NCBI RefSeq assembly: GCF_022829465.1
Contig: NZ_JAKSXZ010000092.1
Coordinates: forward strand, 248,001-312,000
Direction: 5' to 3'
DNA length: 64,000 bases
From: Methylobacterium sp. J-067
GTDB lineage: Bacteria; Pseudomonadota; Alphaproteobacteria; Rhizobiales; Beijerinckiaceae
Each line of letters starts with the position of its first letter. The first letter of the stretch is position 1. Below are positions 28,182 through 39,664 of the stretch, piece after piece. The notes below the pieces were generated by a model. It was not told where the DNA came from and did not search any database. It saw nothing but the letters and a program-made list of their open reading frames with translations. Made by a program: the position numbers and the translations under genes.

Positions 28182-28925
28182 ATGTCCGATCCCCTCGTTC
28201 TCATCCCGGCGCGACTCGCCGCCACCCGCCTCCCGAACAAGCCGCTGGCCGACATCGCGGGCGAGCCGATGATCCTCCATGTCTGGCGCCGCGCGGTGGA
28301 GGCCGGGATCGGCCCCGTCGTGGTGGCGACGGACACGCCGGAGATCGTGCAGGTGGTCGAGGCGGCGGGCGGTCTCGCGGTGCTTACGAGGCCGGACCAC
28401 CCGTCCGGCTCCGACCGGCTCGCCGAGGCATTGGAGAGCATCGACCCGGAGGGCCGGCACGACGTCATCGTCAACGTCCAGGGCGACCTCCCGACCATCG
28501 ACCCGGCGATCATCGGCGCGTCGATCCTGCCCCTGTCCGACCGGACGGTGGACATCGTCACCCTCTGCGCGGCGATCACCGATCCGGAGGAGGCCGACAA
28601 CCCCAACGTGGTGAAGCTCGTCGGCCACGAGGTGGCCCCGCGCCGCCTGCGTGCCCTGTATTTCACCCGCGCCCGCGCGCCCTACGGCCCCGGCCCGCTC
28701 TGGCACCATATCGGCCTCTACGCCTACCGCCGGAAGGCGCTGACCCGCTTCGTCGCCCTGCCGCCGGGCGAGCTGGAGACCCGCGAGAAGCTGGAGCAAC
28801 TCCGCGCCTTGGAAGCCGGGATGCGCATCGACGCGGTGGTCGTGGACGACCTGCCGCTCGGCGTCGACACCCCCGCCGACCTCGAGAAGGCGCGGGTGCT
28901 GATGCAGCGCCGCCGCCTCAACTGA
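28182..28925 (+). CDS. kdsB: 3-deoxy-manno-octulosonate cytidylyltransferase
   Basis: A 247-residue cytoplasmic enzyme that activates Kdo as CMP-Kdo for lipopolysaccharide core assembly. The nucleotide-binding start is [20 protein letters not shown], followed by VVATDTPEI, the [13 protein letters not shown] loop and [12 protein letters not shown], all diagnostic for KdsB. Length is normal. The ATG at 28182 is preferred because the upstream part of the frame lacks homology. Fourteen bases separate it from the prephenate dehydratase gene. Confidence 0.93.
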   Translation: MSDPLVLIPARLAATRLPNKPLADIAGEPMILHVWRRAVEAGIGPVVVATDTPEIVQVVEAAGGLAVLTRPDHPSGSDRLAEALESIDPEGRHDVIVNVQGDLPTIDPAIIGASILPLSDRTVDIVTLCAAITDPEEADNPNVVKLVGHEVAPRRLRALYFTRARAPYGPGPLWHHIGLYAYRRKALTRFVALPPGELETREKLEQLRALEAGMRIDAVVVDDLPLGVDTPADLEKARVLMQRRRLN

Positions 28926-28939
28926 ACCCGCACGAGACG

Positions 28940-29794
28940 ATGTCTGAGCGTACCATCTCCTACCAGGGCGAGCCCGGGGCCAACTCGCACATCATCTGTT
29001 CCCAGGCCTATCCGGACTGGACCCCGCTGCCCTGCCCGACCTTCGAGGACGCCTTCGCGGCGGTGACCGAGGGGCGGGCGCAGCGGGCGATGATTCCCAT
29101 CGAGAACTCGCTGGCGGGCCGGGTGGCGGACATCCACCACCTGATCCCAACCTCGCCGCTGCACATCGTGGCCGAGCACTTCCTGCCGATCCACTTCCAG
29201 CTGATGGTCCTGCCGGGCATACCGGTGGAGGCGCTGAAGAGCGTGCACAGCCACGTCCACGCGCTGGGGCAATGCCGGCGGATCATCCGCCGCCTGGGCC
29301 TCCGCTCGGTGGTGAGCGGCGACACGGCGGGCGCCGCCCGCGAGATCGCGGAAGCCGGCGATCCGAGCCGGGCGGCTTTGGCCCCCGCCATGGCGGCCGA
29401 CGTCTACGGCCTCGATATCCTGATGCGGGATGTGGAGGACGCCGCCCACAACACCACGCGCTTCGTGGTGTTCTCGCCGGAGCCCGAGCCGGCCACGGGC
29501 GAGGGCGCCTTCGTGACGAGCTTCGTCTTCCGGGTGCGCAACATCCCGGCGGCGCTCTACAAGGTGCTCGGCGGCTTCGCCACGAACGGCGTGAACATGA
29601 CGAAGCTCGAGAGCTACATGATCGAGGGCGAGTTCACCGCCACGCAATTCTACGCCGAGGTCGACGGCCATCCCGACGAGCCCGGCCTGCGCCGGGCGCT
29701 GGACGAACTCGGCTACTTCTCGCGGGAATTGCGGATCGTCGGGACGTATCCGGCGCACCCCTTCCGCGAGATGGCCCGCCCGGCGGCGGAATAG
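28940..29794 (+). CDS. pheA: Prephenate dehydratase
   Basis: A 284-residue monofunctional enzyme converting prephenate to phenylpyruvate. The catalytic domain begins ISYQGEPGANSH and includes the PIENSLAGRV substrate loop and the DNTTRF-type motif, here HNTTRFVVFS. The regulatory ACT domain (about residues 195-275) contains NMTKLESYMIEGEFTATQF, the ESRP-like phenylalanine-binding region in altered form (TKLESYMIEG). There is no chorismate mutase domain; a separate mutase gene lies at 42593. Likely co-transcribed with kdsB. Confidence 0.93.
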   Translation: MSERTISYQGEPGANSHIICSQAYPDWTPLPCPTFEDAFAAVTEGRAQRAMIPIENSLAGRVADIHHLIPTSPLHIVAEHFLPIHFQLMVLPGIPVEALKSVHSHVHALGQCRRIIRRLGLRSVVSGDTAGAAREIAEAGDPSRAALAPAMAADVYGLDILMRDVEDAAHNTTRFVVFSPEPEPATGEGAFVTSFVFRVRNIPAALYKVLGGFATNGVNMTKLESYMIEGEFTATQFYAEVDGHPDEPGLRRALDELGYFSRELRIVGTYPAHPFREMARPAAE

Positions 29795-29803
29795 CCGGCG
29801 GGG

Positions 29804-30529
29804 CTACTCCCGCCGGATCACCCGGTCCACGACCACGTCGGACCAGAAGCCCGGCCGGAAGTCGCGCTTCAACGCCTCCGGGTCGTAGACGGTCTCGACC
29901 CAGGTGAGGAAGTCGAGGCCCTGCGGCTCGCCCTCGGTGAGGTAGCGGGCGAAGAAGGCGTCGAGGATGCCGGTCTTGGCGAAGCGGAAATGGCCGTAGC
30001 GGGCCGAGAGCTGGCGCGCGGCCTCGGCCACGGGGCGCCCCTCGTGCAGGATCAGGTAGAGCGCCGCCGCGAGCCCCGCCCGGTCGGCGCCCGACTTGCA
30101 GTGCATCACCGCCGGGTACTCGATCCCCGCGAAGAAGCGTTGCGCCGCCAGGATCGTCTCCCGGTCCGGGGCTTCGCGGGAGCGCAGCACGAACTCCACC
30201 AGGGTCAGGCCGTGGCGCTCGCAGGCCTCGCGCTGCAGCGGCCAGGAGCCGTGCTCGCGTCCGCCGCGTAGGGAGATCACCGTCCGAACGCCCTCCGCGC
30301 GGAATCGGGCGAGCTGGTGCGGGCCCGGCTGGGCCGAGCGCCACACCTGCCCCCGGCCGACCCGGTGGCGGTTGAGATAGGCGAGGCGGAACACGCCGTG
30401 GTCCACGAGCAGCATGTTCGCCCAGGCCATGAGCCGGCTGCCCGGGCCGCCGATCGGCCGCTCGAAGCGGGCGATGCGGGCCATGCGGCGGGCGTAGCGC
30501 GTCTCGGGCTTGAGAAAACGTTTGAGCAC
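29804..30529 (-). CDS. Dual-specificity/tyrosine phosphatase family protein
   Basis: About 241 residues from the GTG at 30529 (LKRFLKPETRY); an ATG at 30484 (ARIARFERP) would give 226. The Cys-based phosphatase loop HCKSGADRAG (Cys144, Arg150) and the upstream WRSAQPGPHQLARF and VRTVISLRGG segments identify a DSP-like phosphatase, as in the Siw14/plant-type and bacterial DUF442-like groups. Possible substrates are phosphoproteins or inositol polyphosphates. It is convergent with pheA and divergent from a GNAT gene. Confidence 0.83.
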   Translation of the reverse strand: MLKRFLKPETRYARRMARIARFERPIGGPGSRLMAWANMLLVDHGVFRLAYLNRHRVGRGQVWRSAQPGPHQLARFRAEGVRTVISLRGGREHGSWPLQREACERHGLTLVEFVLRSREAPDRETILAAQRFFAGIEYPAVMHCKSGADRAGLAAALYLILHEGRPVAEAARQLSARYGHFRFAKTGILDAFFARYLTEGEPQGLDFLTWVETVYDPEALKRDFRPGFWSDVVVDRVIRRE

Positions 30530-30689
30530 GATGGGTCCGGAAGGCGAAAGCCGCCTGTACCAGCCGGCCGGGGGAGGGGCAATCGGTGCGCAAAACGGCG
30601 CCGATCTTGCCTTCACTCCGCCTGGATCGGCATCGAACCTGCGACGGGTCCGGAGGTTGTTAACCGAGAACGGACGGGAGGCCGAGCCG

Positions 30690-31196
30690 ATGAGCACGCG
30701 CACCACGAGCATCCGCCGGGCCAGGGAGGCCGATATCGGCGGCTTGTCGACGGTGTTCGATGCGGCGTGGCGCGAGGCCTATCGCGGGATCATCCCCGGC
30801 ATCGCCCTGGAAAAGATGATCGCGGCGCGGGGGCGGCCGTGGTGGCGGTCGGCCCTCGGCCGGGGGCGGCCCATCGCGCTGGTCGAGACCGGCGACAGGA
30901 TCGTGGGCTACGCCGCCTACGGGCGGGCCCGCAGCCGGGCGCTGGGTACCGACGGCGAGGTGGATGAACTCTATCTCCTGCCCGAATACCAGGGGATCGG
31001 CCTCGGACGGCGGCTCTTCCGCGCGATCCGCAACGACCTCGCCGATCATGGGCTCGGCCGGCTCGGCGTCTGGACGCTCGAGGACAATATTCGCGCGGGC
31101 GCCTTCTACGAAAGTATGGGTGGCCAGCGCGGGCCGCTCGTGCCGGATCGCGTCGCAGGCATAACGCTGCCCAAGGTCGGCTACATCTTCAGCTAA
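30690..31196 (+). CDS. GNAT family N-acetyltransferase
   Basis: A 168-residue acetyltransferase. The N-terminal strand and helix read IRRAREADIGGLSTVFDAAW, then EAYRGIIP, and the CoA-binding motif is LYLLPEYQGIGLGRRLFRAI. The ATG at 30690 has a GGGAGG ribosome-binding site. The end (PKVGYIFS) is typical of this group. No substrate can be assigned. Confidence 0.85.
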   Translation: MSTRTTSIRRAREADIGGLSTVFDAAWREAYRGIIPGIALEKMIAARGRPWWRSALGRGRPIALVETGDRIVGYAAYGRARSRALGTDGEVDELYLLPEYQGIGLGRRLFRAIRNDLADHGLGRLGVWTLEDNIRAGAFYESMGGQRGPLVPDRVAGITLPKVGYIFS

Positions 31197-31301
31197 ACGA
31201 ACGGTTTTCCCGCTTCGTGGCGCCTCGGCGATTTGCACCGGCCGCGCGCGTGTCTATGAGACCCCCAGCGCGGCCATGTCCGCCTCAGGGAGCGACCCCC
31301 C

Positions 31302-31835
31302 ATGAATATCGACGCGATCTCGATCGGCAAGAATCCGCCGCATGACGTCAACGTCATCATCGAGGTGCCGCTCGGCGGAGAGCCGATCAAGTACGAGATG
31401 GACAAGGAATCCGGCGCGCTGGTCGTGGACCGGTTCCTCTACACCCCGATGTTCTACCCCGGGAACTACGGCTTCATCCCGCACACCCTGTCCGGCGACG
31501 GCGACCCGTGCGACGTGCTGATCGCCAACACCCGCGCCATCATCCCCGGCGCGATCATGAGCGCCCGCCCCGTGGGCGTGATGGTGATGCAGGACGAGGG
31601 CGGCGAGGACGAGAAGATCATCGCCGTGCCCTCGCGCCATCTGACCAAGCGCTACGACCGGGTCGAGAACTACACCGACCTGCCGGAGATCACGATCCAC
31701 CAGATCCAGCACTTCTTCGAGCACTACAAGGATCTGGAGCCCGGCAAGTGGGTGAAGTTCGTCCGCTGGGGCGACAAGGAGGAGGCGCACCGCCTCATCG
31801 CCGAGGGTCTGGAGCGGGCGAAGTCCAAGGCCTGA
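31302..31835 (+). CDS. ppa: Inorganic pyrophosphatase
   Basis: A 177-residue soluble family I pyrophosphatase that drives biosynthesis by hydrolysing PPi. The active-site cluster is visible: [18 protein letters not shown], then [11 protein letters not shown], the signature DGDPCDVLI (metal-binding Asp), and the later [17 protein letters not shown]. Length is standard. It is a single-gene unit with a GGGAGCGACC region ahead of the ATG. Confidence 0.95.
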   Translation: MNIDAISIGKNPPHDVNVIIEVPLGGEPIKYEMDKESGALVVDRFLYTPMFYPGNYGFIPHTLSGDGDPCDVLIANTRAIIPGAIMSARPVGVMVMQDEGGEDEKIIAVPSRHLTKRYDRVENYTDLPEITIHQIQHFFEHYKDLEPGKWVKFVRWGDKEEAHRLIAEGLERAKSKA

Positions 31836-31844
31836 GCCTCGTCC

Positions 31845-33110
31845 TCACCGCATCAGGCGCGGCACACTCTCGCGTTGCTGCGCCGCCTCGCGGATGAAGA
31901 AGCCCTTCAGCCCCGGCAGCCGGTTCACGAGGCCCAGGCCGAGGTCGCGGGCGAGCCGGAGCGGCAGGGCATCGTTCGAGAACAGGCGGTTCAGCCCGTC
32001 CGTGGCCGCCGCCATCGCCAGCGAATCGAAACGGCGGGCGCGTTCGTAGCCCCGCAGCACGTCCGGGCTGCCCGGATCGAGCCCGAGGCGCATCGCGTCG
32101 CCGATGCCCTCCGCGAGGGCGGCGGCGTCGGCGAGGCCGAGGTTGAGTCCCTGGCCGGCGATGGGGTGGATGACGTGGGCCGCGTCGCCGAGCAGCGCCA
32201 GCCGTTCCGCATGGAACGCCCGCGCGAGGCCGACGGACAGTGGATAGCTGTGCGGCCCCTGTTCCAGGGCGATCTCCCCCAGGTCGAGGGTGAAGCGGCG
32301 GGCGATCTCCCCGAGCACCTCGTCCGGCGCGCCGGAGAGGAGCGCGGGCGCATCCTCCGCGCGCTCCGTCCAGACGATCGACGAGCGGTGCCCGAGCGCC
32401 CCGCCATCGCGCAGCGGCAGGATCGCGAAGGGGCCGGAGGGCAGGAAATGCTCGAAGGCCCGGCCCTCGTGCGGACGCGCATGGGCGATGGTCGCGACGA
32501 TGCCCACCTGCGGATAGGACCAGCCGACCCAACCGATCCGGGCGGCCTCGCGCAGGCGCGAGCGGGCGCCGTCCGCGGCGACGAGGAGGTCGGCCTCGAC
32601 GGTGTCGCCCGTGGAGAGGTCGGCGCGCATTCGGCTGCCCGCGCAGGCGGCGCGCGTCACCGCCGCCTCCGCGATCACGACGCCCTCGCGCAGGCAGGCC
32701 TCACGCAGGGCCGCGCCGAGGGGTTCGGCCTCGACCATGTGGGCGAAGGGCTCGCCGGCCTCGCGCGGGGCGTCGCCGAAGCTGAGGAAGACCGGCCGCA
32801 CCGGGTCGGCCACGCGGCTGTCGCTGATCTCCATGCGGGTGATCGGCTCGGCCGCGTCGGTGATCGCCTCCCAGATGCCGAGCCGGGTCAGCATCCGCCG
32901 CCCGCCCGCCGCGACGGCGTAGGCCCGTCCGCGATGGCGCTCCGGCGCGGCGCCGCCGGGATCGAGCACGCCGACGACCATCGCCGCCCCGTTCTCCCGC
33001 TTGAGCGCCAGGGCGAGGGTCAGCCCGGGGAGGCCGCCTCCGGCGATCAGCACCGTGCGGCTGCCGGGCCGGGCGCCATCCCGGGCGGAAGCGAGTGCGC
33101 TCGCCATCAT
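31845..33110 (-). CDS. FAD-dependent ubiquinone-biosynthesis hydroxylase (UbiH/UbiF/Coq6 family)
   Basis: A 421-residue flavoprotein monooxygenase. The dinucleotide fold reads TVLIAGGGLPGLTLALAL, the DG motif is LLVAADGARSRLRE and the second FAD motif is LLGDAAHVIHPIAGQGLN followed by LGLADAAALAE, diagnostic for the UbiH/Coq6 group. These enzymes hydroxylate the ubiquinone ring; which position cannot be told because the ubi paralogues are alike. The start is the ATG-ATG pair at 33110. Divergent from tesB. Confidence 0.88.
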   Translation of the reverse strand: MMASALASARDGARPGSRTVLIAGGGLPGLTLALALKRENGAAMVVGVLDPGGAAPERHRGRAYAVAAGGRRMLTRLGIWEAITDAAEPITRMEISDSRVADPVRPVFLSFGDAPREAGEPFAHMVEAEPLGAALREACLREGVVIAEAAVTRAACAGSRMRADLSTGDTVEADLLVAADGARSRLREAARIGWVGWSYPQVGIVATIAHARPHEGRAFEHFLPSGPFAILPLRDGGALGHRSSIVWTERAEDAPALLSGAPDEVLGEIARRFTLDLGEIALEQGPHSYPLSVGLARAFHAERLALLGDAAHVIHPIAGQGLNLGLADAAALAEGIGDAMRLGLDPGSPDVLRGYERARRFDSLAMAAATDGLNRLFSNDALPLRLARDLGLGLVNRLPGLKGFFIREAAQQRESVPRLMR

Positions 33111-33217
33111 CGCAAGTCTCCGTTTCCGTGAAGGCGGCGCATGGACCGCACCTGTGCGTCAGCCTATGTCGCATCCGAAACCGGAACGGAAACCCCGGCC
33201 CAGCGGATCCCACCCGA

Positions 33218-34742
<1,525 letters not shown>

Positions 34743-34839
34743 GCGAAGGGGCTGCGCCGGCCCGCCGGCAGCGCCCGTTCGACCCCCATCCCCTTTTCCG
34801 ATCTTCCATACCGCGACCGCGACCGGGAGCCTCGTGCCC

Positions 34840-36339
34840 ATGAAACTCCGTACTGCCCTCACGCTCGGCTTGGGAGGGGCGGCGCTCGCCCTCTTCCTGA
34901 TCGAGCCCTCGCTCGCGCAGACGCCTACGCCTGAGGCCGCGTCTCCGCCCCCGTCCCCGATCCCGAACAAGGGCGACACCGCCTGGATGCTGGTCTCGTC
35001 GGCCCTCGTGCTGATGATGAGCGTGCCCGGCCTTGCCCTGTTCTACGGTGGCCTCGTGCGCACCAAGAACATGCTCTCGGTCCTCACCCAGGTCTTCGCC
35101 ATCGTGGCGATCGTCGGCCTGCTCTGGGTGTTCTACGGCTACAGCCTCGCCTTCACCAACGGCGGCGGCATCAACGACTTCATCGGCGGCTTCTCGAAGG
35201 CCTTCCTGAAGGGCGTCGACCCGAACTCCACGGTGGCGACCTTCTCGAACGGCGTCGTCATCCCCGAATACGTCTACATCTGCTTCCAGATGACGTTCGC
35301 GATGATCACCCCGGCCCTCATCGTCGGCGCCTTCGCCGAGCGGATGAAGTTCTCGGCGCTGGTCGTGTTCATGATCCTCTGGGTCACGCTGATCTACTTC
35401 CCGATGGCCCACATGGTCTGGTATTGGGCCGGCCCGGATGCGGTCGGAAACGCCGCCAAGGCGCTCGCCGCCGCGACGGACGACGCCTCCAAGGCCAGCG
35501 CCCAGGCCGCCCTCGACGCCGTCAACAAGGATGCGGGCTTCCTCTTCCAGAAGGGCGCCCTCGACTTCGCCGGCGGCACCGTGGTGCACATCAACGCGGG
35601 CATCGCTGGCTTCGTGGGCTGCCTGATGCTCGGCAAGCGCATCGGCTACGGCCGTGACCTGCTGGCCCCGCACTCGCTGACCATGACCATGATCGGCGCC
35701 TCGCTCCTGTGGGTCGGCTGGTTCGGCTTCAACGCCGGCTCGAACCTCGAGTCCAACGGCACCACCGCGCTCGCCATGCTCAACACCTTCGTCGCCACCT
35801 GCGGCGCGGCGGTGGCGTGGCTGTTCGCCGAGTGGGCGATCAAGGGCAAGCCGTCGCTGCTCGGCATGGTCTCGGGTGCCATCGCCGGCCTCGTGGCCGT
35901 CACCCCGGCCTCCGGCTTCGCCGGCCCGATGGGCTCGATCGTGCTCGGCCTCGTCGCCGGCGTGGTCTGCTTCATCATGTGCTCGACCGTGAAGAACGCC
36001 ATCGGCTACGACGACTCGCTGGACGTCTTCGGCGTCCACTGCGTCGGCGGCATCCTCGGCGCCCTCGCGACGGGCATCCTGGTCGATCCGAACCTCGGCG
36101 GCGTCGGCATCCCCGACTACAGCACCAAGCCGGGCGAGATGGTGGTCGGTGCCTACGACATGATGAGCCAGGTCATCGTGCAGGCGGAGGCCGTCGGCCT
36201 GACCCTGCTCTGGTCCGGCATCGGGTCTGCCATCCTCTACAAGCTCGTCGACCTGACGATCGGCCTGCGCGTCACGCAGGAAGAGGAGCGCGAGGGCCTC
36301 GACATCGCCGATCACGGCGAGCGCGCCTACAACTACTGA
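34840..36339 (+). CDS. amtB: Ammonium transporter AmtB
   Basis: A 499-residue ammonium channel. A signal peptide (TLGLGGAALALFLIEPSLAQ) is followed by the eleven-helix Amt fold: GLALFYGGLVRTKNMLSVL, MTFAMITPALIVGAFAERMK, the pore histidine segments AHMVWYWAG and GGTVVHINAG, and GWFGFNAGSNL. A loop of about 30 residues rich in Ala/Asp lies between those two histidine segments. Co-transcribed with glnK and closed by a terminator at 36358. Confidence 0.95.
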   Translation: MKLRTALTLGLGGAALALFLIEPSLAQTPTPEAASPPPSPIPNKGDTAWMLVSSALVLMMSVPGLALFYGGLVRTKNMLSVLTQVFAIVAIVGLLWVFYGYSLAFTNGGGINDFIGGFSKAFLKGVDPNSTVATFSNGVVIPEYVYICFQMTFAMITPALIVGAFAERMKFSALVVFMILWVTLIYFPMAHMVWYWAGPDAVGNAAKALAAATDDASKASAQAALDAVNKDAGFLFQKGALDFAGGTVVHINAGIAGFVGCLMLGKRIGYGRDLLAPHSLTMTMIGASLLWVGWFGFNAGSNLESNGTTALAMLNTFVATCGAAVAWLFAEWAIKGKPSLLGMVSGAIAGLVAVTPASGFAGPMGSIVLGLVAGVVCFIMCSTVKNAIGYDDSLDVFGVHCVGGILGALATGILVDPNLGGVGIPDYSTKPGEMVVGAYDMMSQVIVQAEAVGLTLLWSGIGSAILYKLVDLTIGLRVTQEEEREGLDIADHGERAYNY

Positions 36340-36357
36340 GCCTCAGGCTCTGACGAC

Positions 36358-36392
36358 AAAGGCCCCGGCTCTCGCGAGCCGGGGCCTTTTTT
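36358..36392 (+). terminator. Rho-independent terminator after amtB
   Basis: GGCCCCGGCTC (36361-36371) pairs perfectly with GAGCCGGGGCC (36376-36386) around a TCGC loop, flanked by AAA and a run of six T. Confidence 0.93.
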
Positions 36393-36413
36393 GTCTCTCG
36401 ACGCCGGGACCTT

Positions 36414-38021
36414 CTAGAACCGCAAAGCCCGCACCCGCTTCACCTGCGGGATGTCTGCGATCTGCGTCAGCACGTCCTCCGTCACCGGCCCGTCCACGGC
36501 GACGAAGGCGATGGCGTCGCCGCCCTCGCGCTCGCGGCCGAGGTTGAAGGTCGCGACGTTGATGCCGGCCTCCCCGAGCAGGCTGCCGAAGCGCCCGATG
36601 AACCCCGGCTTGTCGTCGTTGCGCACGAACAGCATGTGCGGCGCGAAGCCCGCATCCATGGCGATGCCGCGAATCTCGATCACCCGCGGCTTGCCGTCCT
36701 GGAAGACCGTACCCGCCGCGTCGCGGGGCATGTCCTGCGCTTCGACGGTGATCCGCACCACCGATTCGAAGGTGCTGTGAGCGCCGCCCCGGCGGACCTC
36801 GTCCACCACGATCCCGTGCTCGTGGGCGAGTGTCGGGGCCGAGATCATGTTCACGTCGGAGCGGAAGGCGCGCAGCACCCCCGTGACCGCCGCCGCCGTG
36901 AGCGCGCGGGTGTTCGTCTCCGCGACAGCCCCCTCGTAGATCACGCGGATGCCGGTGACGGGCGCCTCGGTGAGCTGCCCGAGGAACGAGCCGAGTTTCT
37001 CGGCCAGTTCCACGAAGGGCCGCAGGCGCGGCGCTTCGTCGGCGGTGATGGCGGGAAAGTTTACTGCATTGGCGATGGCCCCGTCCGTAAGGTAGGCCGA
37101 GATCTGCTCCGCCACCTGCAGCGCCACGTTCTCTTGCGCCTCCGCCGTCGAGGCGCCGAGATGCGGCGTGCAGATCACGTTCGGATGCCCGAAGAGCGGA
37201 TTCTCTAGCGCCGGCTCGACGGCGAACACGTCGAGCGCCGCCCCCGCCACATGGCCGGAATCCAGGGCCGCGCGCAGGGCCTCCTCGTCCAGCAGGCCGC
37301 CGCGGGCGCAGTTGACGATGCGCACGCCGGGCTTCGTCCGCGCCAGAGCCTCGGCCGAGAGGATGTTGCGCGTCTTCTCGGTGAGGGGGACGTGCAGGGT
37401 GATCACGTCGGCGCGGGCGAGGAGGTCGTCCAGTTCGACCTTCTCGACCCCGAGCGCCACCGCCCGTTCCGCCGAGAGGAACGGATCGTAGGCGATCACC
37501 TTCATCCTCAGGCCGATGCCGCGCTCCGCGACGATGGCGCCGATGTTGCCGCAGCCGACGACGCCCAGCGTCTTGGCGGTGAGTTCGATGCCGAGGAAGC
37601 GGTTCTTCTCCCACTTCCCGGCCTGCGTCGAGGCGTCGGCCTGCGGGATCTGGCGGGCCAGCGCGAACATCATCGCGATGGCGTGCTCGGCGGTGGTGAT
37701 CGCGTTGCCGTGGGGCGTGTTCATCACGATCACGCCCTTGGCCGTCGCGGCGGCGACATCGACGTTATCGACGCCGATGCCGGCCCGGCCGATGACCTTC
37801 AGCCGTGTCGCGGCCTCCAGCACCTTGGGCGTGACCTTGGTGGTCGAGCGGATGGCGAGGCCGTCATAGGCGCCGATCTCGCGGATCAGCGCGTCACGGT
37901 CCTTGCCGAGATCGGGGCGGAAATCGACTGCGATGCCGCGATCCCGGAAGATGCGGATCGCCGCTTCGGAGAGGGCGTCCGAGACGAGGACGCGTTTCTG
38001 CTGAGGAGTCTGTGCGGGCAT
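36414..38021 (-). CDS. serA: D-3-phosphoglycerate dehydrogenase
   Basis: A 535-residue enzyme catalysing the first step of the phosphorylated serine pathway. NAD-binding GVVGCGNIGAIVAERG, catalytic Arg in VNCARGGLLDEEAL, Glu in DVFAVEPALE and His in CTPHLGASTAEAQENVA are all present. The long form continues with an intervening (ASB) domain and a C-terminal ACT domain (MLFVRNDDKPGFIGRFGSLL). The ATG at 38021 has a GGAGG ribosome-binding site; an upstream ATG in the same frame lacks one. It follows serC in an operon. Confidence 0.95.
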   Translation of the reverse strand: MPAQTPQQKRVLVSDALSEAAIRIFRDRGIAVDFRPDLGKDRDALIREIGAYDGLAIRSTTKVTPKVLEAATRLKVIGRAGIGVDNVDVAAATAKGVIVMNTPHGNAITTAEHAIAMMFALARQIPQADASTQAGKWEKNRFLGIELTAKTLGVVGCGNIGAIVAERGIGLRMKVIAYDPFLSAERAVALGVEKVELDDLLARADVITLHVPLTEKTRNILSAEALARTKPGVRIVNCARGGLLDEEALRAALDSGHVAGAALDVFAVEPALENPLFGHPNVICTPHLGASTAEAQENVALQVAEQISAYLTDGAIANAVNFPAITADEAPRLRPFVELAEKLGSFLGQLTEAPVTGIRVIYEGAVAETNTRALTAAAVTGVLRAFRSDVNMISAPTLAHEHGIVVDEVRRGGAHSTFESVVRITVEAQDMPRDAAGTVFQDGKPRVIEIRGIAMDAGFAPHMLFVRNDDKPGFIGRFGSLLGEAGINVATFNLGREREGGDAIAFVAVDGPVTEDVLTQIADIPQVKRVRALRF

Positions 38022-38068
38022 GGGGGGGCCTCCGGCGCCGCAGGGCGGCGTCAGGCAAGAGGGCACCG

Positions 38069-38092
38069 TCCCTCCCCGTCACCGGGGAGGGA
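38069..38092. repeat. Perfect hairpin between serC and serA
   Basis: TCCCTCCCCG (38069-38078) and CGGGGAGGGA (38083-38092) form a 10-bp perfect stem with a TCAC loop in the 99-base gap between serC and serA. There is no T-run on either strand, so it may be an mRNA-processing or intergenic repeat element rather than a full terminator. Confidence 0.6.
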
Positions 38093-38120
38093 TGCACGAA
38101 ACGGGAGGAGGCGTGGTGCC

Positions 38121-39290
38121 TCAGGCGGCCTGGGTGAGGGCCGCCTTCTCCTGCGCAAAGGCCCAATCGAGCCACGGGAGCAGCGCCTCGACATCGGCGG
38201 TCTCCACGGTGGCGCCGCACCAGATCCGCAGGCCGGCGGGGGCATCGCGATAGGCCGCGATGTCGAGGGCCACGCCCTCCTTCTCCAGCCGGGAGGCGAT
38301 GCCCTTGGCCAGCGCGGCCACAGCCTCGTCGCCCTTGGCCAGCACATCCGGGTCGGCGATCACGAGGCAGACGCCCGTGTTGGAGTGCGTCGCCGGATCG
38401 ACGGCGAGCGGCGCCACCCACGGGGTGCGGTCGACCCAGGCATAGATCGCCGCCGCGTTGGCGTCGGCCCGGGCGTGGAGAGCCGGCAGGCCGCCGAGGC
38501 CCTTCGCCCAGTTCAGCGTATCGAGGTAATCCTCGACCGCGAGCATGGAGGGCGTGTTGATCGTGTCGCCCTTAAAGATGCCCTCGATCAGCTTGCCGCC
38601 CTTGGTGAGGCGGAACACCTTCGGCAGCGGCCAGGACGGGGTGTGGCTCTCCAGCCGCGCCACGGCGCGGGGCGAGAGGATCAGCATCCCGTGCGCGGCC
38701 TCGCCGCCCATCACCTTCTGCCAGGAGAAGGTGACGACATCGAGCTTGTCCCACGGCAGGTCTTGCGCGAACGCGGCCGAGGTGGCGTCGCAGATCGTCA
38801 GCCCCTCGCGGTCGGCGGCGATCCACGCGCCGTCCGGCACCTTCACCCCGGCAGCGGTGCCGTTCCAGGTGAAGACGACGTCATGGGTCTTCGTGTCGAT
38901 GGAGGCGAGGTCCGGCAGCACGCCATAGGGCGTCTGGTGGATCACCGGCTCGATCTTGAGCTGCTTGAGCGCGTCAGTGACCCACTCCTTACCGAAGGCC
39001 TCCCAGGCGGCGACCGTCACCGGGCGGCAGCCCAGCAGGGTCCACATCGCCATCTCGACGGCGCCGGTATCGGAGGCCGGGACGATGCCGATCCGGTAAT
39101 CGGCCGGCACTTGCAGGATCTCGCGGGTCAGGTCGATCGCCTGCCCGAGCTTGGCCTTGCCGAGGGGGGAGCGGTGCGAGCGGCCGAGGGCGGCGTCGGC
39201 GAGGGCTTGCGGGGTCCAGCCGGGGCGCTTGGCGCAGGGACCGGACGAGAAGTGGTTCACGCGCGGGCGCGTGGTGGGTCGAGCACTCAT
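38121..39290 (-). CDS. serC: Phosphoserine aminotransferase
   Basis: A 389-residue PLP enzyme converting 3-phosphohydroxypyruvate to phosphoserine. The start [17 protein letters not shown] and the SHRS ([13 protein letters not shown]) motif are typical of the alphaproteobacterial SerC branch. The PLP lysine lies in [15 protein letters not shown]. The ATG at 39290 follows AAGGATGG. First gene of the serC-serA operon. Confidence 0.94.
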   Translation of the reverse strand: MSARPTTRPRVNHFSSGPCAKRPGWTPQALADAALGRSHRSPLGKAKLGQAIDLTREILQVPADYRIGIVPASDTGAVEMAMWTLLGCRPVTVAAWEAFGKEWVTDALKQLKIEPVIHQTPYGVLPDLASIDTKTHDVVFTWNGTAAGVKVPDGAWIAADREGLTICDATSAAFAQDLPWDKLDVVTFSWQKVMGGEAAHGMLILSPRAVARLESHTPSWPLPKVFRLTKGGKLIEGIFKGDTINTPSMLAVEDYLDTLNWAKGLGGLPALHARADANAAAIYAWVDRTPWVAPLAVDPATHSNTGVCLVIADPDVLAKGDEAVAALAKGIASRLEKEGVALDIAAYRDAPAGLRIWCGATVETADVEALLPWLDWAFAQEKAALTQAA

Positions 39291-39478
39291 GATGATCCAT
39301 CCTTGCAGATGGGCGCTCCTCGTTGGGGAGGAGTGTCCCGCCGACGCGGATGCGCCCAAACCTGGCCGGTTGCAAGCCCGATCCGCGCCGGGACGATGAC
39401 GATCCGGGTCGCGGAACGGGCGATTAAGATCGGCCGATTAGCCTGGACGGCGTACCGCGTTGTGTTCCGGGTGCGCCG

Positions 39479-39658
39479 ATGTCCTATGAAGATGCCGCGA
39501 TCGTCGCGGCCTTTACGGTTCTGTTCGCCGTCGTGATTGCCATGCTGCCGCGCAGCCGGAAGGGCGACCTGATGGAGCGTCCGCAGGTGCAAGTGCTCGA
39601 ATTCGATCCCCTCCTCGTCGAGGCGGACGGGCCGGTCCTCGATCTCAAGCCCGCCTGA
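39479..39658 (+). CDS. Small single-span membrane protein
   Basis: A 59-residue ORF beginning MSYEDAAIVAAF and ending VLDLKPA. One hydrophobic span (IVAAFTVLFAVVIAMLP) is followed by an RSRKGD basic stop-transfer and an acidic, Leu/Val-rich tail. I do not recognise the family. It lies alone between serC (divergent) and trmD (convergent, 6 bases away). Codon use resembles neighbouring genes (strong third-position G/C). No strong ribosome-binding site is visible. Confidence 0.6.
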   Translation: MSYEDAAIVAAFTVLFAVVIAMLPRSRKGDLMERPQVQVLEFDPLLVEADGPVLDLKPA

Positions 39659-39664
39659 GGGCGT

